DNA from: DATBLE01 sp963808815
GTDB taxonomy: Bacteria > Actinomycetota > Thermoleophilia > Gaiellales > Gaiellaceae
Direction: 5' to 3'
NCBI GenBank assembly: GCA_963808815.1
Contig: CAWEGI010000003.1
Location: 62,001-126,000, forward strand
Length of the DNA: 64,000 nucleotides
The notes below the pieces were generated by a model that saw nothing but the letters and a program-made list of their open reading frames with translations, ran no database searches and was not told where the DNA came from. This document shows positions 1-16,736 of this stretch, in pieces. Both the position numbers and the translations under genes were made by a program. The stretch's first letter is position 1, and every line of letters begins with the position of its first letter.

Positions 1-561
1 GCGCGGTCGACCGGCCCGTACTCGCTCGTCACCCAGCAGCCGTTGGGCGGCAAGGCGCAGTTCGGCGGGCAGCGCTTCGGCGAGATGGAGGTGTGGGCGC
101 TGGAGGCGTACGGCGCCGCGTACACGCTCCAGGAGATGCTCACGATCAAGTCCGACGACACGGTCGGGCGGGTGAAGGCCTACGAGGCGATCGTCAAGGG
201 CGAGAACATCGCCGAGCCGTCGATCCCCGAGTCCTTCAAGGTGCTCCTCAAGGAGATGCAGTCCCTGGCGCTGGACGTGCACGTGATCTCCGAAGAGGGC
301 ACCGAGGTCCAGGTGCGCGAGGAGGACGACGAGCTGCTCCGCGCCGCGGAGGAGCTCGGCATCGACCTCTCACCGGGCTCGCTGAGAGCGGCGGCGCGCG
401 AGCCGACCGCCGAAGAGGTCGAGGAGGGCCAGGAGCGCGTCGACCAGGACGGGGAGCTGGCGCTCCCGGCGGACGAGGCGCTCGGCGACCTCGTCGAGCC
501 GCTCGCGGAGGGACCACCACCACTCGACGCGGACCTCGCAGACGTCGAGGCGGACGAGTGA
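1..561 (+). CDS. rpoB: RNA polymerase beta subunit, C-terminal end (partial)
   Basis: This is the last 186 residues of the beta subunit of RNA polymerase; the N-terminal part lies before the window. The frame is open from base 1 and contains the hallmark beta C-terminal block PLGGKAQFGGQRFGEMEVWA followed by LEAYGAAYTLQEMLTIKSDD, which forms the clamp/anchor contact with beta-prime. After the conserved PESFKVLLKEMQSL block there is an unusually long acidic tail of roughly 95 residues rich in Glu, Asp, Ala and Leu. rpoC follows after 43 bases, so the two are almost certainly cotranscribed. The identity is certain; the acidic tail has no assigned function. Confidence 0.97.
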   Translation, partial: ARSTGPYSLVTQQPLGGKAQFGGQRFGEMEVWALEAYGAAYTLQEMLTIKSDDTVGRVKAYEAIVKGENIAEPSIPESFKVLLKEMQSLALDVHVISEEGTEVQVREEDDELLRAAEELGIDLSPGSLRAAAREPTAEEVEEGQERVDQDGELALPADEALGDLVEPLAEGPPPLDADLADVEADE

Positions 562-604
562 GCACGACGGCGACCACGGACATTTCAGGGGAAAGAGGAA
601 CACT

Positions 605-5212
<4,608 letters not shown>

Positions 5213-5218
5213 CGCTCG

Positions 5219-5274
5219 CCGCGGCCTCCGGCCGCGGACTCGCTAGCACGGGGGGAACGGCCGGTTCCCCCCGT
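5219..5274 (+). terminator. Double hairpin terminator after rpoC
   Basis: Two perfect stem-loops lie just past the rpoC stop codon. The first pairs CCGCGGCC (5219-5226) with GGCCGCGG (5230-5237) around TCC. The second pairs ACGGGGGGAAC (5248-5258) with GTTCCCCCCGT (5264-5274) around a 5-base loop. There is no T-tract, as is usual for terminators in GC-rich actinobacteria. Placement suggests they end the rpoBC transcript and separate it from the GGDEF gene. Confidence 0.7.
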
Positions 5275-5369
5275 GAGCCCCCCTCCCTAACCACCTGCAC
5301 CCCAGTGACCGCAGCGGCCGCGGCCGCACAGGTCGGCCGCGGCGGCGGGAGGTGGGCCGCCGGTTCCCC

Positions 5370-5397
5370 TTGACCGGCGCTGTGTCCTGGGTACGGT
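5370..5397 (+). promoter_or_regulatory. Putative promoter for the GGDEF gene
   Basis: TTGACC at 5370-5375 is followed after 16 bases by TACGGT at 5392-5397, a reasonable housekeeping-sigma -35/-10 pair. It lies downstream of the rpoC terminator hairpins and about 155 bases before the GGDEF start, giving a fairly long leader. Assignment rests on sequence match and position only. Confidence 0.4.
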
Positions 5398-5553
5398 TTG
5401 TCATGCAGGCGCAGTTTCGGCCTGTTAGGGAGAGAGAGGACAGCATGCGGCCCGCGCGTTTCGCGAATACGTCCAACCATGGCCTGAGGAGATCGGCGCG
5501 CTGACGCGCGCCCCGGTCTTGCGCGAAACGGAACCGGCAGGGCCAGAACCGGT

Positions 5554-6657
5554 ATGACGGCACTGATCATCGCTCTGGCCGCCGCAGTGGTGGGCGTGCT
5601 CGTCGTCGTCGCGGTCGGCCAGCGACGCCGCGTGCTCAGCAGCCCGCGGCGAACGGACGGCGCCGACGAGCTCAGACGGACGCAGCTCGAGCTTCGCTGG
5701 GCGCGGCAGCTCTCCGCGCTCTCGGAAACGCTCGACCTGGACGAGCTGCTTTCCCGCGTGCTCCAGGGCGCCGCGCAGCTCGCCAACGGCGATGCCTCCG
5801 CCGTCGCGCTCTGGGGGAAGGGCGAGCCCCCGATCGTGAAGGCGATGAACCTGACCTCCGACGAGGCGCTGCCGCTGCTCGGGAGCTGGCCGGCGGAGAG
5901 CCGCTCGCGAGCGCTCACCGTTCGATACCGGTTCCCGGGCGAGACTGTCGCCGCCAACGCGGTCCAGTTCGGCGTCCTCCTCCCGCTCTCGGCGGAACCG
6001 GGCTCCCCGACCGGGACCCTGGGGATCTTCTGGCGGCGGGCGGCGGAAGAGCCCGGCGACGAGACCCTCGCGACGCTCGAGGAACTCGCCCTCGCCGCGG
6101 GCAGGGCGATCGATAACGCGCGCCAGTTCCGCGAGCTCCACGAGCTGGCGGTTCGCGACCCGTTGACCGGGCTGCACAACCGCCGCTATTTCCACGAGAC
6201 CCTCGCGCACGAGGTGAAGCGGGCGCATCGCTACGACCGCCGCCTCGCGATGCTCTTCTTCGACCTGGACGATTTCAAGGCGATCAACGAGGAGATCGGC
6301 CATCTCGGAGGGGACTCGGTCCTCGCCGAGGTCGCGCAACGGCTGCGCCTCGTGGTGCGCGGGGCGGACATCCCCTGCCGCGTCGGCGGCGACGAATTCG
6401 CCGTGATCCTGCCGGAGTCGTCGCTCGAGGACACCGACCTCTTCTTCCGGCGACTCCAGCTCGCGATTCAGGGGCAGCCGATCGGCCGGATCTCCAGCCT
6501 GCAAATCTCGGCCGGAATGGCGGAGCTCCAACGTGACGACGACGCGACCTCGCTCTTCCGGCGGGTCGACCAGGCGCTCTACCGGGCGAAGCGTGCCGGC
6601 AAGGGCCGTGTGATGACCGCTGCGGACGAACCGGAAGAGTCGAGCGGAACGGTCTAG
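5554..6657 (+). CDS. Membrane-anchored GAF-like/GGDEF diguanylate cyclase
   Basis: A 367-residue protein that should make cyclic di-GMP from two GTP. Residues 1-22 form one membrane helix (TALIIALAAAVVGVLVVVAV). A GAF-like sensory domain spans about 45-185 and includes LGIFWRR. The GGDEF domain spans about 195-355, starting at DPLTGLHNRRYF, with the intact catalytic signature RVGGDEFAVILP. An inhibitory I-site RxxD (RGAD) sits exactly five residues before GGDEF, so product inhibition is expected. No EAL domain is present. It lies alone between rpoC and the rpsL operon, with a convergent membrane-protein gene 8 bases downstream. The ligand of the N-terminal domain is unknown. Confidence 0.9.
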   Translation: MTALIIALAAAVVGVLVVVAVGQRRRVLSSPRRTDGADELRRTQLELRWARQLSALSETLDLDELLSRVLQGAAQLANGDASAVALWGKGEPPIVKAMNLTSDEALPLLGSWPAESRSRALTVRYRFPGETVAANAVQFGVLLPLSAEPGSPTGTLGIFWRRAAEEPGDETLATLEELALAAGRAIDNARQFRELHELAVRDPLTGLHNRRYFHETLAHEVKRAHRYDRRLAMLFFDLDDFKAINEEIGHLGGDSVLAEVAQRLRLVVRGADIPCRVGGDEFAVILPESSLEDTDLFFRRLQLAIQGQPIGRISSLQISAGMAELQRDDDATSLFRRVDQALYRAKRAGKGRVMTAADEPEESSGTV

Positions 6658-6664
6658 ATCACGG

Positions 6665-7723
6665 TCAGGGCGCCGTCGGGACGGTGTGGCCGCCCGTGTC
6701 GGGCACGGAATCGGTGCTGTCGCCCTGGTCGTCGGCCGGCTGGTCTCCGTCGCCGTGGTCCCCGTTCAGCTGACCGTCGTCGCCGATCAGCTGCTGGAGG
6801 GGATTCGCGGCCGCCGCCGCCTGCACGACCGGCGGTTCGGGCTTCTTGCCCTTCGGGGGGGTGGCATCGGTCGAGGCCAGCTGCCGAGTCGCAGAGTTGG
6901 CCGCGGGGTTGGAAGGCTTGGACGTGGCGCCCGAGGACGAAGGACCCGGAGCGGGCAGGGTCACGTGCGGCCTGGGCTTCGGCTTGGGGCTCGGCTTCGG
7001 GACCGACGTCGGCGTCGAGCGCTGCGTGGGCGGCTGCGCAAGCCCCGAGTTGGGCACGACCTTTGCCACCGGCGTGGGCTTCGAGACCGGGGCGGTCCCG
7101 CGGGCCGGAATCGTCCGCGAGACGAGCTGCGTGTTGGTGGAGGTCGAGTAGGAGGACCCGGGCGTCGAGCGACCCGTGGGGACGACGTTCCGGACCACCG
7201 CATAGCCCGCTGGCGGACGCGAGCGGCGCCCCACGACCAGCTTCCGGGCCCGGACGTCGGGCGGACGCTTGGCCGCGAGCGGGAGCGGGGCGCGGGCAGC
7301 CGGCCGCGTAGCCGGCGTGGAAGGCCTCGAGGACGGCGCCTTCGGAGCCGGCATGGCGGTGACGACGGAGTCCGAGTGCGAGGGCTGAATCGCCGGTCGG
7401 GCAGCGAGGTAGATCGCTGCCGCGGATCCGGCTGTGGCCAGGCCGACACCGCCTGCGAGCGCCGCCTGGCTCGGCACCAGCAACATCGCTGCGAGCGCCG
7501 CCAGGCCTTTTCGCGGAGTCGCCGGGATCGGCCCTACCGGGCTCTCCCACGGCTCGACGGCCAGCGTCGGCAGGATGACCGGTGTCAGCGCCGCGGCGTC
7601 AAGGCCGCGGAGCATCGCCGCCTGTCGGGCGCATTCGATCGAGTCGAACGCCTCGTTCGACGGCGGGACCATGACCTTGAAGCGGCCGTCGAACGACCGT
7701 CGGCAAATGGAGCACTCGAGCAT
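6665..7723 (-). CDS. Unknown Pro/Ser/Thr-rich membrane protein with N-terminal Cys pair
   Basis: A protein of 352 residues that I do not recognise. It begins MLECSICRRSFDGRFKV, a possible half zinc-ribbon (CSIC) with no second Cys pair; the only later Cys is in SIECARQA. A membrane helix lies at about residues 90-125 (LAALAAMLLVPSQAALAGGV). The remaining 220 residues are Pro, Ser, Thr and Lys rich, with SPKPKPRP-type stretches, and end in an acidic Asp/Gly tail (GDHGDGDQPADDQGDSTD). This fits a cytoplasmic sensor-like head with a disordered outer domain. It is divergent from the rpsL operon and convergent with the GGDEF gene. The ATG at 7723 starts at the Cys motif; longer readings run into the rpsL promoter. 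Confidence 0.65.
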   Translation of the reverse strand: MLECSICRRSFDGRFKVMVPPSNEAFDSIECARQAAMLRGLDAAALTPVILPTLAVEPWESPVGPIPATPRKGLAALAAMLLVPSQAALAGGVGLATAGSAAAIYLAARPAIQPSHSDSVVTAMPAPKAPSSRPSTPATRPAARAPLPLAAKRPPDVRARKLVVGRRSRPPAGYAVVRNVVPTGRSTPGSSYSTSTNTQLVSRTIPARGTAPVSKPTPVAKVVPNSGLAQPPTQRSTPTSVPKPSPKPKPRPHVTLPAPGPSSSGATSKPSNPAANSATRQLASTDATPPKGKKPEPPVVQAAAAANPLQQLIGDDGQLNGDHGDGDQPADDQGDSTDSVPDTGGHTVPTAP

Positions 7724-7768
7724 CGCGGCCCAGGTATAACCGGGCGGTCGGACGGCCAGGACCGGCGT

Positions 7769-7798
7769 TTGACGCGCCGCGGCGAACTTCGCTACCAT
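7769..7798 (+). promoter_or_regulatory. Promoter of the rpsL (str) operon
   Basis: TTGACG at 7769-7774 and TACCAT at 7793-7798 are separated by 18 bases and lie about 80 bases upstream of rpsL. This is one of the best -35/-10 matches in the window and it is correctly placed to drive the whole rpsL-to-spc transcript. The leader between it and rpsL holds a GGAGGAG ribosome binding site at about 7866-7872. Confidence 0.6.
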
Positions 7799-7877
7799 TC
7801 CGCCTCGGGTTGGCGGTGGCGTTGCCCCGCCGGCCTTTGTTGTGTGCACGCCCTGAAAGCCCTCTGGAGGAGTTCTC

Positions 7878-8249
7878 ATACCGACTGTCAACCAACTCGT
7901 GCGGAAAGGTCGTACTGCGCCGAAGGCGAAGGTGAAGACGCCTGCGCTGCGCGGCGCGCCGCAGAAGCGGGGCGTCTGCACGCGCGTGTACACGACCACG
8001 CCGAAGAAGCCGAACTCGGCGCTGCGGAAGGTTGCGCGTGTCCGGCTGACCAACTCGATGGAGGTCGGCGCGTACATTCCCGGTGAGGGCCACAATCTCC
8101 AGGAGCATTCGGTCGTGCTGATCCGCGGCGGCCGCGTCAAGGATCTCCCGGGCTTCCGCTACAAGGTGATCCGGGCCGCGCTCGACTCGTCGGGCGTCGC
8201 CGACCGCAAGCAGGGGCGCTCGAAGTACGGCGCCAAGCGGGGCTCGTAG
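7878..8249 (+). CDS. rpsL: 30S ribosomal protein S12
   Basis: S12 of the decoding centre, 123 residues. The family N-terminus (M)PTVNQLVRKGR is fully present, but its first codon reads ATA at 7878-7880, seven bases after a strong GGAGGAG. The next in-frame initiator is GTG 7899, which would remove seven conserved residues. So either AUA is the true start, a rare codon usually seen only in tightly controlled genes, or one base is wrong. The streptomycin-region motifs KKPNSALRK and the RGGRVKDLPG loop are intact. It overlaps rpsG by one base (TAGTG). Confidence 0.95.
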   Translation: MPTVNQLVRKGRTAPKAKVKTPALRGAPQKRGVCTRVYTTTPKKPNSALRKVARVRLTNSMEVGAYIPGEGHNLQEHSVVLIRGGRVKDLPGFRYKVIRAALDSSGVADRKQGRSKYGAKRGS

Positions 8250-8719
8250 TGCCTCGCCGCGCCGAGATCCAGGTCCGTCCGCTGGACCCCGACCCCGTGT
8301 ACAGCTCGCGCCTGGTCACCCAGCTGATCAACCGCGTGATGACGGCCGGGAAGCGCTCGACTGCCGAGCGCATCGTCTACGGCGCCCTCGACAAGATCGG
8401 CGACCGCACCGGCAAGCCGCCGCTGGAGGTGCTCGAGCAGGCCGTGAAGACGGTAACGCCCGTACTCGAGACCCGCAGCCGCCGAGTCGGCGGCGCGAAC
8501 TACCAGGTTCCCGTCGAGGTGCCGCAGCGGCGCGCGCGCACGCTCGCGATCCGTTACATCGTCACGTTCTCGCGCGAGCGGCGCGAGAAGAGCATGGACG
8601 AGAAGCTCGCCGGCGAGATCCTCGACGCGCTCCAGAACCAGGGCGGTGCGTGGAAGCGCAAGGACGACATGTACCGGATGGCCCAGGCAAACAAGGCGTT
8701 CGCGCACTACCGGTGGTAG
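8249..8719 (+). CDS. rpsG: 30S ribosomal protein S7
   Basis: S7, 156 residues, the primary assembly protein of the 30S head. The GTG start shares its G with the rpsL TAG stop. The full family pattern is seen: PRRAEIQVRPLDPDPVYSS, LINRVMTAGKRSTAERIVYG, GGANYQVPVEV and the C-terminal AQANKAFAHYRW. Length is normal. Two bases separate its stop from fusA, so the two are translationally linked. Confidence 0.97.
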   Translation: MPRRAEIQVRPLDPDPVYSSRLVTQLINRVMTAGKRSTAERIVYGALDKIGDRTGKPPLEVLEQAVKTVTPVLETRSRRVGGANYQVPVEVPQRRARTLAIRYIVTFSRERREKSMDEKLAGEILDALQNQGGAWKRKDDMYRMAQANKAFAHYRW

Positions 8720-8721
8720 CG

Positions 8722-10816
<2,095 letters not shown>

Positions 10817-10834
10817 AGGAGACCGGAGGAAGGA

Positions 10835-12025
<1,191 letters not shown>

Positions 12026-12053
12026 CGAGGCATCGAGAGGAGGGAAGGGGCAC

Positions 12054-12362
12054 GTGGCTCAACACAAGATCCGCATCCGGCTGAAGGGCTACGACCACAA
12101 GCAGGTCGACAGGTCCGCGCGCGACATCGTCGAGACGGCGGAGCGCTCCGGGGCGACGATCACCGGGCCCGTGCCCCTGCCCACCGAGAAGAACGTGTAC
12201 TGCGTGATCCGCAGTCCGTTCAAGGACAAGGACTCGCGCGAGCACTTCGAGGTGCGCACGCACAAGCGCCTGATCGACATCCACTCGCCGACGCCGAAGA
12301 CGGTCGACTCGCTGATGCGGCTCGATCTTCCAGCCGGCGTCGACATCGAAATCAAGCTGTGA
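12054..12362 (+). CDS. rpsJ: 30S ribosomal protein S10
   Basis: S10/NusE, 102 residues, a component of the 30S head and a partner of NusB/NusG in antitermination. The GTG start follows GAGGAGGGAAGGGG. Characteristic stretches are QHKIRIRLKGYDHKQVD, GPVPLPTEKNVYCV and SPFKDKDSREHFEVRTHKR. The stop overlaps the rplC GTG by four bases (GTGA). Confidence 0.97.
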   Translation: MAQHKIRIRLKGYDHKQVDRSARDIVETAERSGATITGPVPLPTEKNVYCVIRSPFKDKDSREHFEVRTHKRLIDIHSPTPKTVDSLMRLDLPAGVDIEIKL

Positions 12363-13000
12363 AAGGCATCGTCGGCAGAAAGCTGGGCATGACCCAGATC
12401 TTCGACCCGGAGTCAGGGGTGGTCACGCCTGTCACCGTGATCGAGGCCGGCCCCTGCCCGGTGGTCCAGGTCAAGACCATGGAGATCGACGGCTACGAGG
12501 CGGTACAGCTCGCCTTCGAGCCGGTCGCCGAGCGAAAGCTGTCGAAGGCAGAGCTCGGACACCTGAAGAAGGCCGGGTTCGAAGGGCACCGACACCTGGT
12601 CGAGTTTCGCGGCGCCAGCGAGGCGGTCGTCGGCGAGCCGGTCACGGTCGAGGTGTTCCAGCCGGGCGACCCGGTCAAGGTCTCCGGGATCGGAATCGGC
12701 AAGGGCTTTGCCGGCACGATCAAGCGGCACCGCTTCCACCGCGGGCCGAAGTCCCACGGCTCGCACAACGTCCGCAAGCCCGGCTCGATCGGCGCCTCTG
12801 CGACGCCCTCGCGCGTTTTCAAGGGGATCAAGATGGCCGGACGCCTGGGCGGAAAGCGTGTCACCCAGGTCGGGCTGAAGGTGCACGAGGTCGACCCCGA
12901 GAACAACCTGCTGCTCGTCAAGGGGGCCGTCCCGGGGCCGAAGAACGGCATCGTCGAGATCAGGGAGGAGAAGGCGCATGCCGGCCGCATCCACCACTAA
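12359..13000 (+). CDS. rplC: 50S ribosomal protein L3
   Basis: L3, 213 residues, one of the first proteins to assemble near the peptidyl transferase centre. It begins KGIVGRKLGMTQIFD and carries KGKGFAG-like (IGKGFAGTIKRHRFHRG) and KMAGRLGGKRVTQVGL signatures. The GTG start at 12359 overlaps the rpsJ stop. Its 3-prime end overlaps the rplD start by 23 bases, a sign of translational coupling. Confidence 0.97.
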   Translation: MKGIVGRKLGMTQIFDPESGVVTPVTVIEAGPCPVVQVKTMEIDGYEAVQLAFEPVAERKLSKAELGHLKKAGFEGHRHLVEFRGASEAVVGEPVTVEVFQPGDPVKVSGIGIGKGFAGTIKRHRFHRGPKSHGSHNVRKPGSIGASATPSRVFKGIKMAGRLGGKRVTQVGLKVHEVDPENNLLLVKGAVPGPKNGIVEIREEKAHAGRIHH

Positions 13001-13655
13001 GGCACCACTGCTCGACGCAGCCGGCAAGTCGACGAAGCAGGTCACGCTCGACGGCGACGTCTTCGGTGCGGAGGTGAAGCCGCATCTGGTCCACGAGACC
13101 GTGCGCGCCGAGCTGAACGCCCTTCGCGCAGGCACCCGAGGTGCCAAGAGCCGTGGCCTCGTCGCCGGGGGCCGCAGCAAGCCGTGGCGCCAGAAGGGCA
13201 CCGGCCGTGCTCGCGCGGGCACGACCCGCGCGCCGCACTGGACCGGCGGCGGCGTCGCGTTCCCGCCCACGATGCGATCGTTCGAGGTGAAGGTCAATCG
13301 CAAGGCGCGCCGGGCTGCTCTGCGCGGGGCCCTGTCCGCGCATGCTCAGGCCGGCACGCTCGGCCTGGTCGACGGCACGGCCTTCGAGGAGCCGAGCACG
13401 AAGACCGCAGTTGCGCTGGTCGAGACGTGGGCCAAGGAGCGCCCGCTGGTGGTCGTCGTCTCCGACGACGACGTCAACCTCGGGCTGTCGTTCAGGAACC
13501 TCGAGAAGGTCGCGATCGTCGCGCCGTCGGAGCTCGACGTCGCCGCCGTGGTCTGGGCCCGCTCGCTGCTCGTCTCGGAGGCGGCGCTGGCGGGGGTTCT
13601 GGCCCGCGCGGGCGCCGGTTCGGCTGCCGCGCCCGCTGAGGAGGGGTCAGAGTGA
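12978..13655 (+). CDS. rplD: 50S ribosomal protein L4
   Basis: L4, 225 residues, lining the exit tunnel. The conserved loop KPWRQKGTGRARAGTTRAPHW is intact, followed by GGVAFPP. The N-terminus carries about ten extra residues before the core, and the C-terminus ends in an Ala/Glu-rich stretch (AGAGSAAAPAEEGSE). The ATG start lies inside the end of rplC, and the stop overlaps the rplW GTG by four bases. Confidence 0.96.
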   Translation: MPAASTTKAPLLDAAGKSTKQVTLDGDVFGAEVKPHLVHETVRAELNALRAGTRGAKSRGLVAGGRSKPWRQKGTGRARAGTTRAPHWTGGGVAFPPTMRSFEVKVNRKARRAALRGALSAHAQAGTLGLVDGTAFEEPSTKTAVALVETWAKERPLVVVVSDDDVNLGLSFRNLEKVAIVAPSELDVAAVVWARSLLVSEAALAGVLARAGAGSAAAPAEEGSE

Positions 13656-13948
13656 GCCTCACCGCCCGCCAGGTCCTGATCGCCCCGGTCGTCTCCGAGA
13701 AGAGCTACAGCCTGATCGAGGCCAAGAAGTACGCGTTCCGCGTCCACCCCGATGCGCACAAGACCCAGATCCGCCAGGCCGTCGAGGAGCTCTTCGACGT
13801 GCGGGTGATCGGGGTCAACGTCTCGAAGGTGCAGCCGAAGCCGAAGCGCCGCGGCCTGCACAAGGGGACGAGGCAGGGCTGGAAGAAGGCGATCGTCCAG
13901 GTGCACGCGGACGACGAGATCCAGATCTTCGCCGGAGCCCAGGTATGA
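13652..13948 (+). CDS. rplW: 50S ribosomal protein L23
   Basis: L23, 98 residues, at the tunnel exit where it docks trigger factor and SRP. It has the family pattern VLIAPVVSEKSYSLIEAKKY, FDVRVIGVNVSKVQ and KPKRRG. The GTG start overlaps the rplD stop. A 58-base spacer containing a repeated hairpin separates it from rplB, one of the wider gaps in the cluster. Confidence 0.96.
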   Translation: MSLTARQVLIAPVVSEKSYSLIEAKKYAFRVHPDAHKTQIRQAVEELFDVRVIGVNVSKVQPKPKRRGLHKGTRQGWKKAIVQVHADDEIQIFAGAQV

Positions 13949-13956
13949 AAATGACG

Positions 13957-13974
13957 AAAATGCTGCGCATTTCC
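13957..13974. repeat. 18-base palindromic repeat, copy 1 (rplW-rplB spacer)
   Basis: The 18-mer AAAATGCTGCGCATTTCC occurs here and again, exactly, at 19818-19835. Its core AAATGC-TGC-GCATTT is a 6-base-pair stem with a 3-base loop, AT-rich against the GC-rich background. Both copies lie in short spacers between ribosomal protein genes, upstream of rplB here and rpsH there. In this copy a second hairpin (TCGGAG/CTCCGA) follows. A role in RNA processing or regulation is possible but unproven. Confidence 0.7.
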
Positions 13975-14006
13975 GGCATCGGAGACCTCCGAGGGGTGGT
14001 CGTCTA

Positions 14007-14848
<842 letters not shown>

Positions 14849-14849
<1 letters not shown>

Positions 14850-15133
14850 TGAGCCGCAGCTCGAAGAAGGGGCCGTTCGTCGAAGAGCGGCTGATGAAGC
14901 GAATCGAGGAGATGAACACCTCCGGCAGCAAGCGGATGATCCGCACCTGGTCGCGCACCTCGACGATCTTCCCGGAGATGGTCGGCCACACGATCGCCGT
15001 CCACGACGGCCGCAAGCACGTGCCCGTGTTCGTCTCCGAGCAGATGGTCGGGCACAAGCTCGGCGAGTTCGCCCCGACGCGGATGTTCCGCGGCCACGCG
15101 GGCGACCGTCAGACGCAGGTGAGGAGGGGCTAG
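14849..15133 (+). CDS. rpsS: 30S ribosomal protein S19
   Basis: S19, 94 residues, in the 30S head. GTG at 14849 overlaps the rplB stop (TAGTG). It shows SRSSKKGPFVEERLMKRI, TWSRTSTIFPEMVGHTIAVH and KLGEFAPTRMFRGHAGD. Length and spacing are normal; the stop again forms TAGTG with the next gene. Confidence 0.97.
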
Positions 15134-15702
15134 TGGCCACCCGACCGAGACGCAGACCGTGCGCGCCCAGGCGAAGTGGGTGCGGATGTCCGCGCGCAAG
15201 GGGCGCATCGTCGCGGAGCACATCCGCGGCCGCAGCGTGCCCGAGGCCCGGGCCGTGCTCGCGTTCACGCAGCGCGCAGCCGCGCGCGAGATCGAGAAGG
15301 TGCTCGCCTCCGCGGTCGCGAACGCCGAGGCGAACCACGGACTCGTCGGCGACGAGCTCGTCGTCCACGCCGCGGTCGTCGACGAGGGGCCGACGCTGAA
15401 GCGCTGGCGCGCCCGCGCCCGCGGCCGCGTCGCCCGGATCAAGAAGCGCACGTGCCACATCACTGTCCTTCTTGCGCCGATGGCGCCGGAAGGACCGGCA
15501 GTCGCGCCGCCCGCTCCGAAGCAGGAGCGCGACCTCCGAGCCGGCCCCGGCCGAAGCCGCCGCGGTGGAAACGCAGGAGAAGCCCGAGAGCAAGGCTGCG
15601 GTGGAGGAGCCGGCGGAGAAGCCGAAGGAACAAGCGACGAAGAAGCCAGCCAAGCCAGCTAGCGGGCGCCCGAGGCGCGCGCGCAAGGAGGCCGAGAACT
15701 AA
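15133..15702 (+). CDS. rplV: 50S ribosomal protein L22, with two frame breaks and a long acidic tail
   Basis: L22 lines the exit tunnel. GTG at 15133 gives ATRP, then the frame must change near 15146 (one base missing) to continue ETQTVRAQAKWVRMSARKGR and the rest of the core to RIKKRTCHITVLL. A second change near 15530 (one extra base, CAG GAG C GCG) leads into a 50-residue tail starting ATSEPAPAEAAAVETQEKP and ending RRARKEAEN, whose stop overlaps the rpsC ATG. The tail reading is favoured because it reaches the next gene exactly. The core identity is secure; the tail depends on the second correction. Confidence 0.85.
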
Positions 15703-16736
15703 TGGGCCAGAAGATCCATCCCGGCGGCCTCCGCGTCGGCGTCATCCACGACTGGAAGTCGAACTGGTACACGTCGGCCAAGGAGTTCAAGGGCGCCCTG
15801 CTCGAGGACATCAAGATCCGCGAGCACATCAACCGCAAGCTCGGGCATGCCGGGCTGTCCGACATCCTGATCCGCAAGGACAAGCAGCGGATCACGATCG
15901 ACATCTACACGGCCCGCCCCGGGATCGTGATCGGCAAGTCGGGCGTCGAGGTCGACGCGCTGCGCCGCGACGTGCACGCGATGACGCACAAGAACGTGCA
16001 CATCAACATCAACGAGATCAAGCGCCCCGAGCTGGACGCGAAGCTCGTCGCCCAGTCGATCGCCGAGCAGCTCCAGAACCGCGTCAGCTTCCGGCGCGCG
16101 ATGAAGCGCTCGCTCGCCTCTGCGATGCGCTCCGGCGCCCACGGCGTGAAGATCAAGTGCGCCGGCCGTCTCGGCGGCGGCGAGATGAGCCGCGTCGAGA
16201 GCTATTCGGAGGGCCGCGTCCCGCTGCACACGATCCGCGCCGACATCGACTACGGCGCCTGCGAGGCGAAGACGACCTTCGGCCGGATCGGCGTGAAGGT
16301 CTGGATCAACAAGGGCGAGATCATGCCGGAGGGCTACGAGGGCTTCACGCAGCGCGACTCGCGCCTCGGCGACCAGGACCAGGCCCGGCGGCGAGGCGGC
16401 GCCTCGGAGGGGCTCTCCGCCTCCCGCGAGAGCGGCCGCGGCCGCCAGGCCGACCGCGAGGGCCTCGGCCCGGTTCGCCGGCGTCGCGGCCCCGGCGGCG
16501 GGGGCCGGGTGGCCCGCGGCGGCGGCCGGGGGCGGCGCGGTGGAGGCGGCGGGGCGCCGCGCGAGGCTGCGCCTCCGCGCACCGACGAGACCCCGGCGGA
16601 GCCTCAGGTGACCGAGCCGCAGGTCGAGACGCCTGAGACGCCTGAGACGCCGGACGCGTCGGCCGAGACGCCCGAGACGCCGTCGGCCGAGGCGCCCGAG
16701 ACGCCGAGCGCGCCGCCGGAGGAGACGACCGACTGA
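15702..16736 (+). CDS. rpsC: 30S ribosomal protein S3 with about 120-residue C-terminal extension
   Basis: S3, part of the mRNA entry channel helicase. The core (about 220 residues) starts MGQKIHPGGLRVGVIHDWKS, has the KH motif GIVIGKSG, and ends KVWINKGEIMPEGYEG. It then runs on for about 120 residues: first an Arg/Gly-rich part (RRRRGPGGGGRVARGGGRGR), then a low-complexity ETPETPETPD-type tail ending APPEETTD. Mycobacterial S3 also has a tail, but this one is longer and two-part. The ATG overlaps the L22 stop and the stop overlaps the rplP start. Confidence 0.93.
   Translation: MGQKIHPGGLRVGVIHDWKSNWYTSAKEFKGALLEDIKIREHINRKLGHAGLSDILIRKDKQRITIDIYTARPGIVIGKSGVEVDALRRDVHAMTHKNVHININEIKRPELDAKLVAQSIAEQLQNRVSFRRAMKRSLASAMRSGAHGVKIKCAGRLGGGEMSRVESYSEGRVPLHTIRADIDYGACEAKTTFGRIGVKVWINKGEIMPEGYEGFTQRDSRLGDQDQARRRGGASEGLSASRESGRGRQADREGLGPVRRRRGPGGGGRVARGGGRGRRGGGGGAPREAAPPRTDETPAEPQVTEPQVETPETPETPDASAETPETPSAEAPETPSAPPEETTD

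Larger units (their letters stand above)
5213..5553. other. 341-base intergenic region after rpoC
   Basis: No convincing gene here. It holds two GC-rich hairpins directly after the rpoC stop, a copy of a recurring G/C-run intergenic motif (5248-5284), and a promoter-like pair at 5370-5397. A short frame from ATG 5403 to TGA 5503 (33 codons) lies between that promoter and the GGDEF gene, with a purine-rich stretch before an internal ATG at 5444. It could be a leader peptide, but nothing else supports it. Confidence 0.6.
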
